A stretch of DNA of 64,000 nucleotides from Nitrospirota bacterium (GCA_023229435.1 JALNZF010000002.1:124001-188000); one strand, 5' to 3'. Shown: positions 39,736 through 48,748, counted from the stretch's first letter. Numbers and translations are program-made. The notes: a model not told the origin generated them from the letters alone.

Positions 39736-39806
39736 GTAGGTTGGGCAAAAAGTTCAACTTGCCCAACATCTTTCAATACGAATACGTTGGGCTTAGCCCA
39801 GCCTAC
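39736..39806. repeat. GTAGGTTGGGC...GCCCAGCCTAC repeat, copy A
   Basis: About 71 bp with ends GTAGGTTGGGC and GCCCAGCCTAC, plus an inner TTGCCCAAC arm. A relative lies at 53229-53310. It interrupts the transposase remnant. Confidence 0.75.
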
Positions 39807-40023
39807 AAGCTTTAGGCGTTATTGAACGTAAAAGCATCGGCGGCATTTTTAGCATCATCCTATGCGGCCTTGGGCTGTTGGTTGTCAGCTTCTTATTGTA
39901 TGTTAGATAAATTGGAAACAAGGATGTTTACTAGCGAAAACTGATTGATAAACAATTGCTATATTGTTATAATTGTCAACAGAACAGCAGCAAATAAACG
40001 GATAGTGGAGGTTTGGTAAATAT

Positions 40024-40230
40024 ATGAGCCCGACAAGAACTATAATTTCAAAAGCCTTAAACCTTAAACCAGCGGAAAAATCCCTTCTTATCGAAGCCTT
40101 GCTTCGGAGCCTTGATATAACCGATCCAAAAATTGAAAGGATATGGGCGGTTGAAGCCGAGAAAAGACTCAAGGCATACAAGGCCGGCAAGATTAAAACA
40201 GTCTCATTCGAGGATATGTTCGCTAAATGA
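40024..40230 (+). CDS. Addiction-module antitoxin
   Basis: A 68-residue protein with the pattern of short unstable antitoxins paired with ParE/RelE-type toxins: 'ALNLKPAEKSLLIEALLRSL' (11-30), acidic middle and a tail ending 'KTVSFEDMFAK'. The C-terminal tail would mask the toxin's active site. Its stop overlaps the toxin start by 4 bp (ATGA). A GGAGG lies upstream of the ATG. Confidence 0.85.
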   Translation: MSPTRTIISKALNLKPAEKSLLIEALLRSLDITDPKIERIWAVEAEKRLKAYKAGKIKTVSFEDMFAK

Positions 40231-40520
40231 AAATTGAGATTCTCGAAATTGCCCGTCGGGAATATGATGAGGCTAAAGAGTTTTATGAAACAGAGCAACC
40301 CGGCTTAGGATCCCAATTCAAGGAACAAATCAGACATTCCCTTCTCCGCATTCAACAGTACCCTCAAGCATGGCCGCCGGAGCGCAAGGAAATCCGGCGT
40401 TACATCGTCCACAAATTCCCATATAAGATTCTCTATTCCATTCAAGCTGACAAAATAGTCGTTCTTGCATTCGCTCATTTACATCGGCAACCGGACTACT
40501 GGATTGACAGGCAGAAGTAG
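40227..40520 (+). CDS. ParE/RelE-family toxin
   Basis: A 97-residue toxin of the ParE/RelE superfamily: 'EIARREYDEAKEFYETEQPG' (6-25), 'RHSLLRIQQYPQAWP' and 'IRRYIVHKFPYKILYSIQAD' (57-76), then 'VLAFAHLHRQPDYW'. The overlap with the upstream antitoxin gene is the normal order. Whether it blocks gyrase (ParE) or cleaves mRNA (RelE) cannot be told from sequence alone. The pair sits just after a transposase remnant, in an accessory stretch. Confidence 0.9.
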   Translation: MKIEILEIARREYDEAKEFYETEQPGLGSQFKEQIRHSLLRIQQYPQAWPPERKEIRRYIVHKFPYKILYSIQADKIVVLAFAHLHRQPDYWIDRQK

Positions 40521-40627
40521 AATCTCTTGTTTGAGCAGACCAGGGCCAGTTATATCGCACTATGACTTCAACCAGCGGCGCGTCAGGCGCGCGTTTTTCC
40601 CCGTAATTTTTGTGTATTTGTAGCTAC

Positions 40628-41272
40628 CTACATATCCTCTTCAGATTTATCCGCCCTGATCACCACGAACGAACCTTCACCGAACCCTTCTTTAACTTCT
40701 GACGGTTCCTGCATGTCCTGCAGAGGACCGAAGAGCGTCTGGCAAAAGCGGAATTTCAGGAACCCGGCCTTTTTGAGATGAACGAGAAGGTCATCGACGG
40801 AATAGAATGTGGCTGCCTTGTAGAACAGGCTCTCGTTCTTCTGCTGTTGGTATGTATTACCGATGGGGCTGTTCTTGTCCACGAATCCGATGATGAACGA
40901 GCCGCGCGGATTGAGCACCCGGTAAGCCTCCTGGAAAGCCCGATCGATATCGTCAAGAAAACAGACCGTGGTGACCATGAGGCAGAAATCGAATTCTGAA
41001 TCCTTGTACGGCAGGTTCTCGGCTACACCGGAGAGGACGTCGAGCCCCTTTTTCTTCGCGACCTCTGCCATGGAGCGCGACGGTTCGATCCCCTGCTTGA
41101 TCCCGAGCGGCGCTGAAAAACGGCCGGTTCCCATGCCGATCTCGATCCCGCTCCCCTTCACCGGAAGCAGTTTCTGCACGGCATGGAGCTCGGACACGTA
41201 GGCAAAGGGATTATCGACAAACCACTCTTCGTATTGTTGCACGTTCTTTTCAAAGTTATTTACGCCGGGCAT
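40628..41272 (-). CDS. SAM-dependent methyltransferase
   Basis: A 214-residue class I methyltransferase of the small-molecule type (Methyltransf_11). SAM motif I is 'GIEIGMGTGRFSAPLG' (42-57), with motif 'GIEPSRSMAEVAKKKG' next and 'LPYKDSEFDFCLMVTTVCFL' (86-105) as the motif before the substrate pocket. The substrate is unknown. The gene is 16 bp from the HD-GYP gene on the same strand and may be cotranscribed with it. Confidence 0.88.
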   Translation of the reverse strand: MPGVNNFEKNVQQYEEWFVDNPFAYVSELHAVQKLLPVKGSGIEIGMGTGRFSAPLGIKQGIEPSRSMAEVAKKKGLDVLSGVAENLPYKDSEFDFCLMVTTVCFLDDIDRAFQEAYRVLNPRGSFIIGFVDKNSPIGNTYQQQKNESLFYKAATFYSVDDLLVHLKKAGFLKFRFCQTLFGPLQDMQEPSEVKEGFGEGSFVVIRADKSEEDM

Positions 41273-41288
41273 GGTCCTCTCATCAGAA

Positions 41289-42986
41289 CTACCACTCCAG
41301 CTTCAAAAACGCCTCAACCACCTTTGGATCAAGGTGGCTCCCCGCCAACCCGCGAATGTGTTCTCGAATTTCCTCTTTTGACATCGCTCTTCTGTACGGC
41401 CGCAACTCATCGGTCATGGCGTCCCATACGTCCGCGACAGCGAAGATCCTGGCCGCGAGAGGAATTTGTTCTCCCTTTAACGCGCGGGGATACCCGCTGC
41501 CGTCCCACTTTTCATGGTGCGCATAAGGAATGTCCAGCGCAGACCGGAGATACGCGATAGGCTGAAGCATATCGAAGGCGTCCTGGGGATGCTTGTGCAT
41601 CAGGGTCCACTCCTCGCTCGTAAGGGGGCCGGGCTTCAGCAGGATGCTGTCGGGAATGGCGATCTTGCCGATGTCGTGCAGGAGCGCGCCTCGACGAATA
41701 TGCACCAGCTCCTGTTCGCTGATCCCCATGCTTCGCGCGAGGCGCATGGTCATTTCCGCGACCCGCTCGGTGTGGCGCTCGGTCGCCCGGTTTCGAAGAT
41801 CGAGGGCGCGGGCCCAGCCCTCGAGGGTGGCATCGTACGCCACGGTGAGCTCGATGGCTGATCGCTGGAGCTCATTGAAAAGAGCGGCGTTGTTTATGGC
41901 AATGGCGGCCTGGGCCGCAAGCGCTTCGAGGAAATTCAGCCATTCCGTATCAAGGACCAGGGGGGACCGGTGAAGGACCTCAAGCACGCCCGTTATATGG
42001 CCTTTTGCCATGAGCGGCACCATGGCATAGGCGATGAAGCCTTCGCTCTCGAAGAGCGGCGCGCGCCGGAAACCGCTTGCGGGGTCAAGGATATTCGGGA
42101 TGCTGATGCTCCGGTGCTCCAGGGCGGCAAGGCCCGCAATGCCTTCACCCATACGGAGACGCGATCGTTGAATGTCCTTCGAAAGGAACCCGCGGCCCGC
42201 GGCGTATTCGAGGGTTTGGGTGTGCGGGTTCAGGAGCAGAACATCAGCGGCGTCCACGTGCAGTTGTGCGATCACGAGGTCGAGAAACTCCGAGAGCGTG
42301 ACCCGAAGATCGAGGCTCGAGCTGATGATCATGTCGATGGCATGAAGAGCGGTGAGGCGCTGGAGCCGTTCCTTTGCCAGGTCTTCGGCATGTTTTCGTT
42401 TGGTGATGTCCCGGAAGAAGCTCTGAATGACCCGTTTTCCGCGCCGTTCGACGACGGTCACACTGACCTCAACGGGTATTTTCCTCCCCCCCCGGTTGAA
42501 AACGCAGATGTCGCCGGAGACGACGCCGTCGTTCCTGAGCCCGTCTTCAAGGATCCTGGCGCATTGGTCGGCGTCTTCCCCGGCATGGATCGACTTCTGG
42601 TGCATTCCGATGATCTTCTCATGGGGCATTCCGAGGAGGTCGTCGGCTTTTTTGTTGGCGTCAAGGATGATCCCCGTTTCCGCGTCAATGATGAAGACTG
42701 CGTCGTTGTCGGTTTCAATAAGGGTGCGGTATTTTTCTTCGGACTCGCGCAAGATCATCTCGGTACGCGCTCGCGACCGGAGCTCGCGCTGGATGGTAAA
42801 ATAGATGAGCAGGGAGCTGGCGATAACAAAGGCCCAGCCGGTATAGGTCTGGAAAACGCTCATCTGATGCGGATCCGGAGTGAGCAGGTCGAGCACGTTT
42901 TTGGACAGGATGATCCAGGCGATGCCGAACACGAGGTAGTAGAGGACGATGCGAAAAATGGATTGCAGGCCGAGTGTTTTTTTCAT
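41289..42986 (-). CDS. PAS-GAF-HD-GYP signalling protein
   Basis: A 565-residue protein. Two N-terminal membrane helices (about 12-30 and 50-66) are followed by a PAS domain (about 80-200), a GAF domain (about 220-370) and an HD-GYP domain with 'HDIGKIAIPDSILLKPGPLT' and 'HHEKWDGSGYPRALKGEQIP', so the GYP signature is intact. HD-GYP proteins hydrolyse c-di-GMP, so this is likely a c-di-GMP phosphodiesterase responsive to a signal at the PAS or GAF domain. No diguanylate cyclase is adjacent. Confidence 0.93.
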   Translation of the reverse strand: MKKTLGLQSIFRIVLYYLVFGIAWIILSKNVLDLLTPDPHQMSVFQTYTGWAFVIASSLLIYFTIQRELRSRARTEMILRESEEKYRTLIETDNDAVFIIDAETGIILDANKKADDLLGMPHEKIIGMHQKSIHAGEDADQCARILEDGLRNDGVVSGDICVFNRGGRKIPVEVSVTVVERRGKRVIQSFFRDITKRKHAEDLAKERLQRLTALHAIDMIISSSLDLRVTLSEFLDLVIAQLHVDAADVLLLNPHTQTLEYAAGRGFLSKDIQRSRLRMGEGIAGLAALEHRSISIPNILDPASGFRRAPLFESEGFIAYAMVPLMAKGHITGVLEVLHRSPLVLDTEWLNFLEALAAQAAIAINNAALFNELQRSAIELTVAYDATLEGWARALDLRNRATERHTERVAEMTMRLARSMGISEQELVHIRRGALLHDIGKIAIPDSILLKPGPLTSEEWTLMHKHPQDAFDMLQPIAYLRSALDIPYAHHEKWDGSGYPRALKGEQIPLAARIFAVADVWDAMTDELRPYRRAMSKEEIREHIRGLAGSHLDPKVVEAFLKLEW

Positions 42987-43092
42987 AGTGAATTCCCGCT
43001 TACACCTGATTTCTCCCCAACGGGCGAAGCGGAGAACAGGCGGACAACCTGGTAGTACTCGTAGAGCAGGACTTGAGGCGCCTTTGCAGGGC

Positions 43093-43500
43093 TTATCCCC
43101 GAACGATGGTATTGATCGCGAACTTCGGCGGGTACATAATGGTCTTCTTTACGGCGCACTGGTCCACGACCTTAATAAGGGCCTTGTGGTACTTTTCCGG
43201 AAAGTCCCGCGGAACATTGATGTCAATGGCGATGGTGTCCAGGACCTGTTTCCCTTCAGGCGTGGTCGCATATTCGAGCCGCTCGGTGAGGGTAATGTGG
43301 TCGGTTGGTATCTTCCGCTCCTGACAGAAACTGAGGACATAGATGCCGGCACAGGTCCCGATGGAGGCAAGAAAATGAAGATAGGGACTCGGCGCGCTGT
43401 CTTCGCCGCCCTGGAGTTTCGACTGGTCCGTGGGAATGACCATTCCGTTCATTTCAGCGTTGACCTTTTTCCCGCCGGGAAAGGTGATCGTGATGTCCAT
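43093..43500 (-). CDS. OsmC/Ohr-family protein
   Basis: A 135-residue OsmC-like peroxiredoxin. The redox cysteines are present in 'SIGTCAGIYVLSFC' (46-59) and 'VVDQCAVKKTI' (110-120). The family reduces organic hydroperoxides with a thiol. The N-terminus is shorter than in classical Ohr, nearer the OsmC-like subgroup. It lies in a row of small minus-strand genes. The gap beyond its start has a CACACGAAG...CTTCGTGG repeat. Confidence 0.87.
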   Translation of the reverse strand: MDITITFPGGKKVNAEMNGMVIPTDQSKLQGGEDSAPSPYLHFLASIGTCAGIYVLSFCQERKIPTDHITLTERLEYATTPEGKQVLDTIAIDINVPRDFPEKYHKALIKVVDQCAVKKTIMYPPKFAINTIVRG

Positions 43501-43530
43501 GACGGCTCCTATTTAAAAAATACATTTTTT

Positions 43531-43605
43531 CACACGAAGGCACGGAGACACGAAGAAAGAAAAAGGCAGTTTAGGTTTTCTTTGTGAGCTTCGTGGCTTT
43601 GTGTG
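43531..43605. repeat. CACACGAAG / CTTCGTGG inverted repeat
   Basis: CACACGAAGGCACGGAGAC and, inverted, GAGCTTCGTGGCTTTGTGTG bound a 75-bp element between the OsmC-like and FKBP-type genes; a common dispersed repeat form. Confidence 0.6.
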
Positions 43606-43671
43606 AGAATAGTCTTTTTACGTTTTTATCAACATTAATTGCCTTCGTATCAGAGAAAATCAGTCGATCCC

Positions 43672-44100
43672 CTACACGATCCCGACCAGCTCAATATCAA
43701 AGGTCAGTTCCTTGCCAGCCAAAGGATGGTTGGCATCGAGCGTCAAGGTTGTTTCGTTCGCATCCGTTACCGTGACCAGGCTGGTCTGGTCATCGACCTG
43801 GGTCATTTCGAGACGCTGGCCGATCTTTGGATCCACGCCCGACGGCAGTTTGCTGCGGTCCATCTTCACGATCATGTCCTCGCGATGGGGACCATACGCC
43901 TGCTCCATCGGGATCCGTGCGGTCTTGAGCTCGCCGACCTTCATTCCGATCACCGCCTGTTCAAATCCGGCGATCACCTGTCCGTTGCCGATGGTGAACT
44001 GCAGCGGACAGCGCTCCCGTGAGGAATCGAAGACGGTCCCATCCTGCAGTTTGCCCATGTAATGTAATTGAACCGTATCTCCCTGTTTTGCCTGAACCAT
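43672..44100 (-). CDS. FKBP-type peptidyl-prolyl isomerase (SlyD-like)
   Basis: A 142-residue SlyD-like isomerase: 'VQLHYMGKLQDGTVFDSS' (10-27), 'PLQFTIGNGQVIAGFEQAVI' (32-51) and an inserted flap domain ('KTARIPMEQAYGPHREDMIV'). It speeds prolyl isomerisation and acts as a chaperone. It lacks the His-rich tail of E. coli SlyD. Two overlapping small frames in other phases are shadows. It starts at ATG 44100. Confidence 0.93.
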   Translation of the reverse strand: MVQAKQGDTVQLHYMGKLQDGTVFDSSRERCPLQFTIGNGQVIAGFEQAVIGMKVGELKTARIPMEQAYGPHREDMIVKMDRSKLPSGVDPKIGQRLEMTQVDDQTSLVTVTDANETTLTLDANHPLAGKELTFDIELVGIV

Positions 44101-44320
44101 GGTGTTCTCCTCTTGTTCTGTTGAAGTAAAAAAAACCAGGGAAATGCGTCCCTGTTTGCGTGGTGTTCCTTGATATTCAGTGATTCAATCTACTCCTTCT
44201 GAACGCAGACTGCAACTGTAAAATTCATCATTTCATTGTATATTTGCATATTACTGACGTGCCCCTTGTCTTGACAAGTACGGCGCAATGCGATACTGTC
44301 TCCGCACAGGGAGGGAACAA

Positions 44321-45016
44321 ATGTCAAAAGCAATCACCATTGAATACAAGTATGTATTCCGTTCCGGCATGGTCAAGAACTTCGCCATGGTCCTGGACCA
44401 GACTACGCTTGACCTGCAGGTCGAAAAGCGGCCCGCCCCGCCACCTTGGGCGCTCCTGAATCATAAAAAATGCGAGAATTGCCCGCTTGCGGACAGGGAG
44501 CATCCCTACTGCCCGGTAGCGCGCAACTTTGCCGATATTGCGGAACAGTTCAAGGATCTGGTCTCGCATGAGCACGTAACGGTTGTTGTCACGACCGAAG
44601 AGCGGCAGTACTCAAAAGCAACGACCGTTCAGCAGGGCTTGAGCCCGCTCATCGGCATCATCATGACCACGAGCGGATGCCCGATCATGGACCACCTCAA
44701 GCCCATGGTGCGGTTCCACCTTCCCTTTGCCTCGCTCGAGGAAACGATCTTCAGGATGGCCTCGATGTACCTTATGGCGCAGTATTTTCAGAAACAGGAC
44801 GGCAAGTCGCCCGCCTGGAACCTTGATGGTCTCGCGAATGTCTACACGCAGGTGGGCATCGTGAACCGGGACTTCGCGCTGCGGCTGCGGGACGCTGCGA
44901 AAAAGGACGCCAACGTGAACGCCCTGGTGAACCTCGACTGCTTCGCCCAGATGGTGCCGCTTGCCGCGGATGACCTGCTCCGGGAGATCAAACCGTATTT
45001 TGCGGCGTATTTATAA
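44321..45016 (+). CDS. Uncharacterised cysteine-containing protein
   Basis: A 231-residue soluble protein of no family I can name with confidence. It contains a CxxC-x9-C group ('KKCENCPLADREHPYCPVAR', about residues 50-69) that may bind zinc or an iron-sulfur cluster. The C-terminal half is helical and amphipathic, with 'SGCPIMDHLKPMVRFHLPFA' (about 116-135). GGAGGG lies just before the ATG at 44321, so this start is preferred over 44288. A MITE-like element lies 46 bp after the stop. Confidence 0.8.
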   Translation: MSKAITIEYKYVFRSGMVKNFAMVLDQTTLDLQVEKRPAPPPWALLNHKKCENCPLADREHPYCPVARNFADIAEQFKDLVSHEHVTVVVTTEERQYSKATTVQQGLSPLIGIIMTTSGCPIMDHLKPMVRFHLPFASLEETIFRMASMYLMAQYFQKQDGKSPAWNLDGLANVYTQVGIVNRDFALRLRDAAKKDANVNALVNLDCFAQMVPLAADDLLREIKPYFAAYL

Positions 45017-45062
45017 AAACACCGGTCGCTCGGCGATTAAGGCTTTCCGGATGCAATGTTTA

Positions 45063-45170
45063 CCCCGTTAGAGAAAGATGCCAACTTCTGTCGGCAGTAC
45101 GTATCATTCCTCAGATTGTGGTTCAAAGACACAATCTTACATCATGAGAAAACGAAGTTCTCTAACGGGG
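45063..45170. mobile_element. MITE-like element, copy 2 (108 bp)
   Basis: Terminal inverted repeats CCCCGTTAGAGAA (45063-45075) and TTCTCTAACGGGG (45158-45170) are perfect. TTTA flanks both ends (45059-45062 and 45171-45174). Inside lie GTCGGC and CATCATGAG, shared with copy 1 at 25827, and an eight-pair hairpin AGATTGTG...CACAATCT (45113-45137). The stems of the two copies differ in sequence but both are paired. The element has no coding capacity. Confidence 0.87.
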
Positions 45171-45228
45171 TTTATTGAATCAACCTTTTTCTACTGCGGG
45201 AATTTTACACTGCCTGCAGGGTAGCAGC

Positions 45229-45256
45229 TTGACAAAATATTCACCGCGCGTATAGT
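45229..45256 (+). promoter_or_regulatory. Sigma70-type promoter of the lipoprotein gene
   Basis: TTGACA (45229-45234), a 16-bp spacer and TATAGT (45251-45256). It implies a leader of about 230 nt before the ATG at 45495. Confidence 0.65.
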
Positions 45257-45494
45257 AAAAGAAATAACAAGTGGGTCAGGACGATAGATGAGGTGGTCGT
45301 AAAATTGACATGCGCAGTATTTGATGTTCGATCGCCTCGATATGCATTTCACGCGGACAAACAGAATCCTGCGCGACAATGAAGAAAAGGCAGCCAATAG
45401 AGGCCTCATGATGGGATGCGTCTGCGTTTCGGACAACTCGTACGATACAATGGTTTTCAATGCGATTATTTGCACGTGAGCATAAGGAGAAATT

Positions 45495-47148
45495 ATGAAC
45501 AAATCCGGGTTTTGTCTTCTAAAAAGGTTGGCAGCTCTCTGTGCTGCGGCGGTCGTTGTCGGTTGCTCAGGCGGGGGCGGGGGGGGGTACTGCTGCCACA
45601 TCGGCTGACCCTTCAATCGTTACAAAAATCTATAATTTCGCGCCTGTCAGCGCCTGTCCGAACGAGGGCATTCAGGTTGATGCCGGCATAGACAGTAATA
45701 ACAACGGAGTTCTCGATCCCGAAGAAATTACCAGTACACAGTATGTGTGTAATGGGGCGTCTGGCAGCAATGGCCTTGATACCCTTGTTGCAGTTACGTC
45801 CGAGCCCGCGGGAACAAACTGCACGGACGGAGGCAAGAAGGTCAGTGTCGGCAAGGATTCCAACCATAATAACATTCTTGATAGCGCCGAAATTACGTCT
45901 TCGGATTATATCTGTAACGGGGCCATAGGACCGGCAGGACCGGGTGTCACCTGGGTAAACGTCACCACCACACCGGTGCAGGCCCAGGCGAACACCGGTT
46001 ATTTAGCAGATATGTCTACACAGGTCACGATCACGCTGCCGCCATCGCCAACAAATGGAAATATCATACAGGTAGCAGGTATCGGCTCGGGCGGCTGGAA
46101 GATCGCGCAGAATGCAGGGCAGTCCATAATAACGAGAAACCTGCCTGAAGCTAATATTGGTGAATATTGGACCCAGCGACTGGCATCGGCTTCATTCTCC
46201 GCCGTGGCATCGTCCGTAGACGGCGCTAAACTCGTTGTCCTCAATTACGGCGGCAGAATTTGGACATCCGCGAATTCAGGGCAGAGCTGGATCTCAAGCG
46301 GACAGACTGGAACCTTTTATTGGCGGACCGTTGCCTCATCTGCGGACGGCACAAAACTGGTTGCAGGGGTGGACGGGGGCAAGTTTTATACCTCCATTAA
46401 CTCAGGGATGACCTGGACCGTAAGCAACAGCCTAGCGCTGTCGTGGCGGACCGTTGCCTCATCTGAGGATGGTACTAAACTGGTTGCAGGAGTATATGGG
46501 GGCAAGCTGTATACCTCCACTGATTCAGGTGTGACTTGGGGCGAAGTGATCACCAGTCCAACCGCATCGTGGCAGTCTGTTGCATCATCCTCAGACGGCA
46601 CCAAACTGGTTGCAGGAGTATACGGAGGCCAGCTGTGGACCTCCACTAATTCAGGTGTAGATTGGATAGTAAGCGCGACCAGTCCAACCCTGTCGTGGAC
46701 GTCTGTTGCCTCATCTACTAACGGCACAAAACTGGTTGCAGCGGCTTATGGAGGCCTGTATACCTCCGATGATTCCGGCGCAACGTGGACGTCCCGCGAT
46801 GCACCCAGATATTGGTCATCTGTAGCATCATCCGCAGACGGAGTTACTTTGGTTGCTTCGGAATTAGGCGGTCAACTTTACACATCAATTAATTCAGGTT
46901 TGAGCTGGACGCCGCGCGGGCCATCCAATAACTGGTTTTGTCTGGCCTCATCCTCGGACGGCGCCAATCTGGCCGCTGTGATGGCTACAACAGACTATGT
47001 TTACACATCAAGTGCGACCAAGCCAAGCACTACAATTGGAATCACGGGTTCAATCAGCGGAGGCCAATATGATGCCATTGAATTGCAGTATATTGGAAGC
47101 GATAAGTTCATTATCCTGAGCCATGAAGGACACCTTATTGTGCAGTAG
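45495..47148 (+). CDS. Secreted lipoprotein with repeats, interrupted by a poly-G frameshift
   Basis: From ATG 45495 (after AAGGAG) the code reads a lipoprotein signal peptide 'LAALCAAAVVVGC' with lipobox VVGC, then poly-Gly, and stops in this phase at 45604-45606. The open frame from 45541 continues in the other phase for 535 residues. A run of nine G at 45579-45587 lies at the join: with eight G the two parts fuse into one lipoprotein of about 550 residues. The mature protein has two calcium-loop-like repeats ('GIDSNNNGVLDPEEIT', 'GKDSNHNNILDSAEIT') and about seven tandem BNR-like units of about 40 residues ('SSADGTKLVAGVDGGKFYTS'), suggesting a beta-propeller at the surface. Phase variation or a sequencing error could explain the shift. 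Confidence 0.85.
46200..46960 (+). repeat. Tandem BNR-like coding repeats in the lipoprotein
   Basis: About seven units of roughly 120 bp coding 'VASS-DGTKLVAGVYGGKLYTST' like motifs. The DNA is similar enough between units (for example around 46450 and 46580) for recombination. Confidence 0.7.
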
Positions 47149-47537
47149 GCGCCGTGCGGCAGGCGTACAGACCATGTAAGGCGAGATACAATCTCCAACT
47201 CTTCAAAACATACGTTTTCAGAGTGAAAATCCCCCGGCAGGTGCTGGGGGATTTTTTACTGTTACATGCGACAACTTTGCATGAGCCCTTCGGGTTGCCA
47301 CTCCATTATCAGACCGGAGTCTGGTGTGTTATGTGGCTCAATAAATGGTCTTAGCCGACGCAACTTGCCAAAGAGCACTGATTTCAGTACGTTTGACAAA
47401 AAGCAGATAAGAAAACGAAAAGCTGATCAACAACCGACCCAGAAGATGCTTGGGATTCAAAACACCTCTGGAAGTAACTCGCTCATTTGTTGCACTTCAG
47501 AATTGAATGCGGCTTCCTTATATATAGACAAAAAATG
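47149..47537. other. Intergenic region after the lipoprotein gene
   Basis: Carries the terminator at 47226-47257. The remaining 280 bases (47258-47537) show no gene, repeat or RNA that I can support. Confidence 0.5.
47226..47257 (+). terminator. Rho-independent terminator after the lipoprotein gene
   Basis: AAAATCCCCC-ggcaggtgct-GGGGGATTTTTT, a GC stem with a T tract on both strands' readings, 77 bp past the stop. Confidence 0.8.
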
Positions 47538-47843
47538 TCAAAGCGTCTTGTAGTCGACAACGGCCCGGTCTTCTTTCACGTTGTCGATGAACTCGGCGAC
47601 CGCGCGATGGTCCGGATGGTTCTGATAGAGCTCGAGGTCCTTCTCATTCTTGAAAACGGAAAAGAGCACCACATCATAGGCGGCATCGGCTTCGAGAAAA
47701 TTGATGCCGACCTCAAGGTGAAAGATCTGCGGGATCGTGTTCTTTAACGCCTCCAGCTCGATCTTGATCCTCTTCGCGTTCCGTGCCTTGTCCGCATCTT
47801 CCGCAAAATCCTTGAGCTTCCACATCACGACATGTTTTATCAT
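47538..47843 (-). CDS. Dabb-domain (stress-responsive) protein
   Basis: A 101-residue ferredoxin-like-fold protein of the Dabb (stress-responsive A/B barrel) family: 'MIKHVVMWKLKDFAED' at the start, 'IPQIFHLEVGINFLE' and 'YQNHPDHRAVAEFI' near the end are characteristic. The biochemical role of most members is unknown. The frame is open to 47912, but the ATG at 47843 has AAGGAG upstream and is where the family begins. It diverges from rlpA. Confidence 0.9.
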   Translation of the reverse strand: MIKHVVMWKLKDFAEDADKARNAKRIKIELEALKNTIPQIFHLEVGINFLEADAAYDVVLFSVFKNEKDLELYQNHPDHRAVAEFIDNVKEDRAVVDYKTL

Positions 47844-48001
47844 GGACGCGTCTCCTTGCGCGAAAAAAATGTTTTGACGGAACAGCCGGCCTTTTTTCTG
47901 TTGCTCTCCCATTCAATAGTTTGTATTATAGCATCGCGTTCGTCTTTTGTGAGCGCTCCTGCGAAGGATAATACACGGGGAGCAATAAAAGAGCAAGGGG
48001 T

Positions 48002-48748
48002 ATGGCAACAATGATGAAGCGGAGCATACTGGTCCTGTGCTGTTTACTACTGGCTTCATCCTGCGCGCCGAAAAAGTTCACGGCGACAAAGCCTCCGGCT
48101 TCCGGGCAGAAGGCATATCAAAGGCCCTACACGGTGTTGGGCCAGCGATACGAGCCGCTGCAGACCCATGCGGGGTTCGTTCAGAGCGGCATCGCAAGCT
48201 GGTACGGTCCGGATTTTCACGGAAAAAAAACGAGCAACGGCGAGACCTATGACATGCATGCCATGACCGCCGCGCACAAAACGCTGCCGCTCGGCGTGTT
48301 CGTCAGGGTCCAGAACAGGGAAAACGGACGTGAGGCCGTTGTGCGCGTAAACGATCGGGGCCCCTTTGTCAAAGGCAGGGTCATCGATCTGTCCTATTCA
48401 GCGGCCAAGACGCTCGGAGTCGATATTGCGGGAACAGCGCCGGTGAGGATCGAGGCGCTTGGGTACCGCGGAAGCGGCGCGGATCACTATAGCGCGATCG
48501 AGAACTATGATGCCGGCAACTATACGGTGCAGATAGGCTCGTTCAAGGAATATGGCAATGCAGAACGCCTGTCCGGGGAAATGAAAAGAACCGTCGGCTT
48601 CTCGGAGATCCACCTGACGAACATTAATGGAGAGATCTTTCATCGGGTCTACGCAGGAAAGTATACTTCGCTGAGGGCTGCTGAAGACGCTGAGAGGGAA
48701 TTCTCCGAGCATGGGTACCCGGGGAGCTTTACGGTTTCGCTGGAGTGA
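48002..48748 (+). CDS. rlpA: RlpA-type septal lytic transglycosylase lipoprotein
   Basis: A 248-residue outer-membrane lipoprotein with signal peptide and lipobox ('LLLASSC', Cys21). A double-psi beta-barrel domain (about 60-155) contains 'IASWYGPDFHGKKTSNGETY' and 'VRVNDRGPFVKGRVIDLSYS'. A C-terminal SPOR domain (about 175-248, 'YTVQIGSFKEYGNAERLSGE') targets septal glycans. RlpA cleaves naked glycan strands in some bacteria (family knowledge); in others it is only structural. The ATG at 48002 or 48014 may be the real start. Confidence 0.95.
   Translation: MATMMKRSILVLCCLLLASSCAPKKFTATKPPASGQKAYQRPYTVLGQRYEPLQTHAGFVQSGIASWYGPDFHGKKTSNGETYDMHAMTAAHKTLPLGVFVRVQNRENGREAVVRVNDRGPFVKGRVIDLSYSAAKTLGVDIAGTAPVRIEALGYRGSGADHYSAIENYDAGNYTVQIGSFKEYGNAERLSGEMKRTVGFSEIHLTNINGEIFHRVYAGKYTSLRAAEDAEREFSEHGYPGSFTVSLE

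Larger units (their letters stand above)
45017..45494. other. Intergenic region with MITE-like copy and long leader
   Basis: About 478 bases: the MITE-like element at 45063-45170, a promoter at 45229-45256 and a transcribed leader with no clear hairpin or known riboswitch. Two minus-strand open frames here are shadows or chance. Confidence 0.6.

Noticed and set aside
39826..39912. Short hydrophobic frame ending at 39912 (IERKSIGGIFSIILCGLG and on)
   Set aside because: A plausible membrane helix, but no start codon with ribosome site and the frame begins in a repeat; possibly the tail of a lost gene.
45191..45616. Minus-strand 141-codon frame over the lipoprotein start
   Set aside because: Antisense to the signal peptide; proline-rich start derives from the poly-G tract complement.
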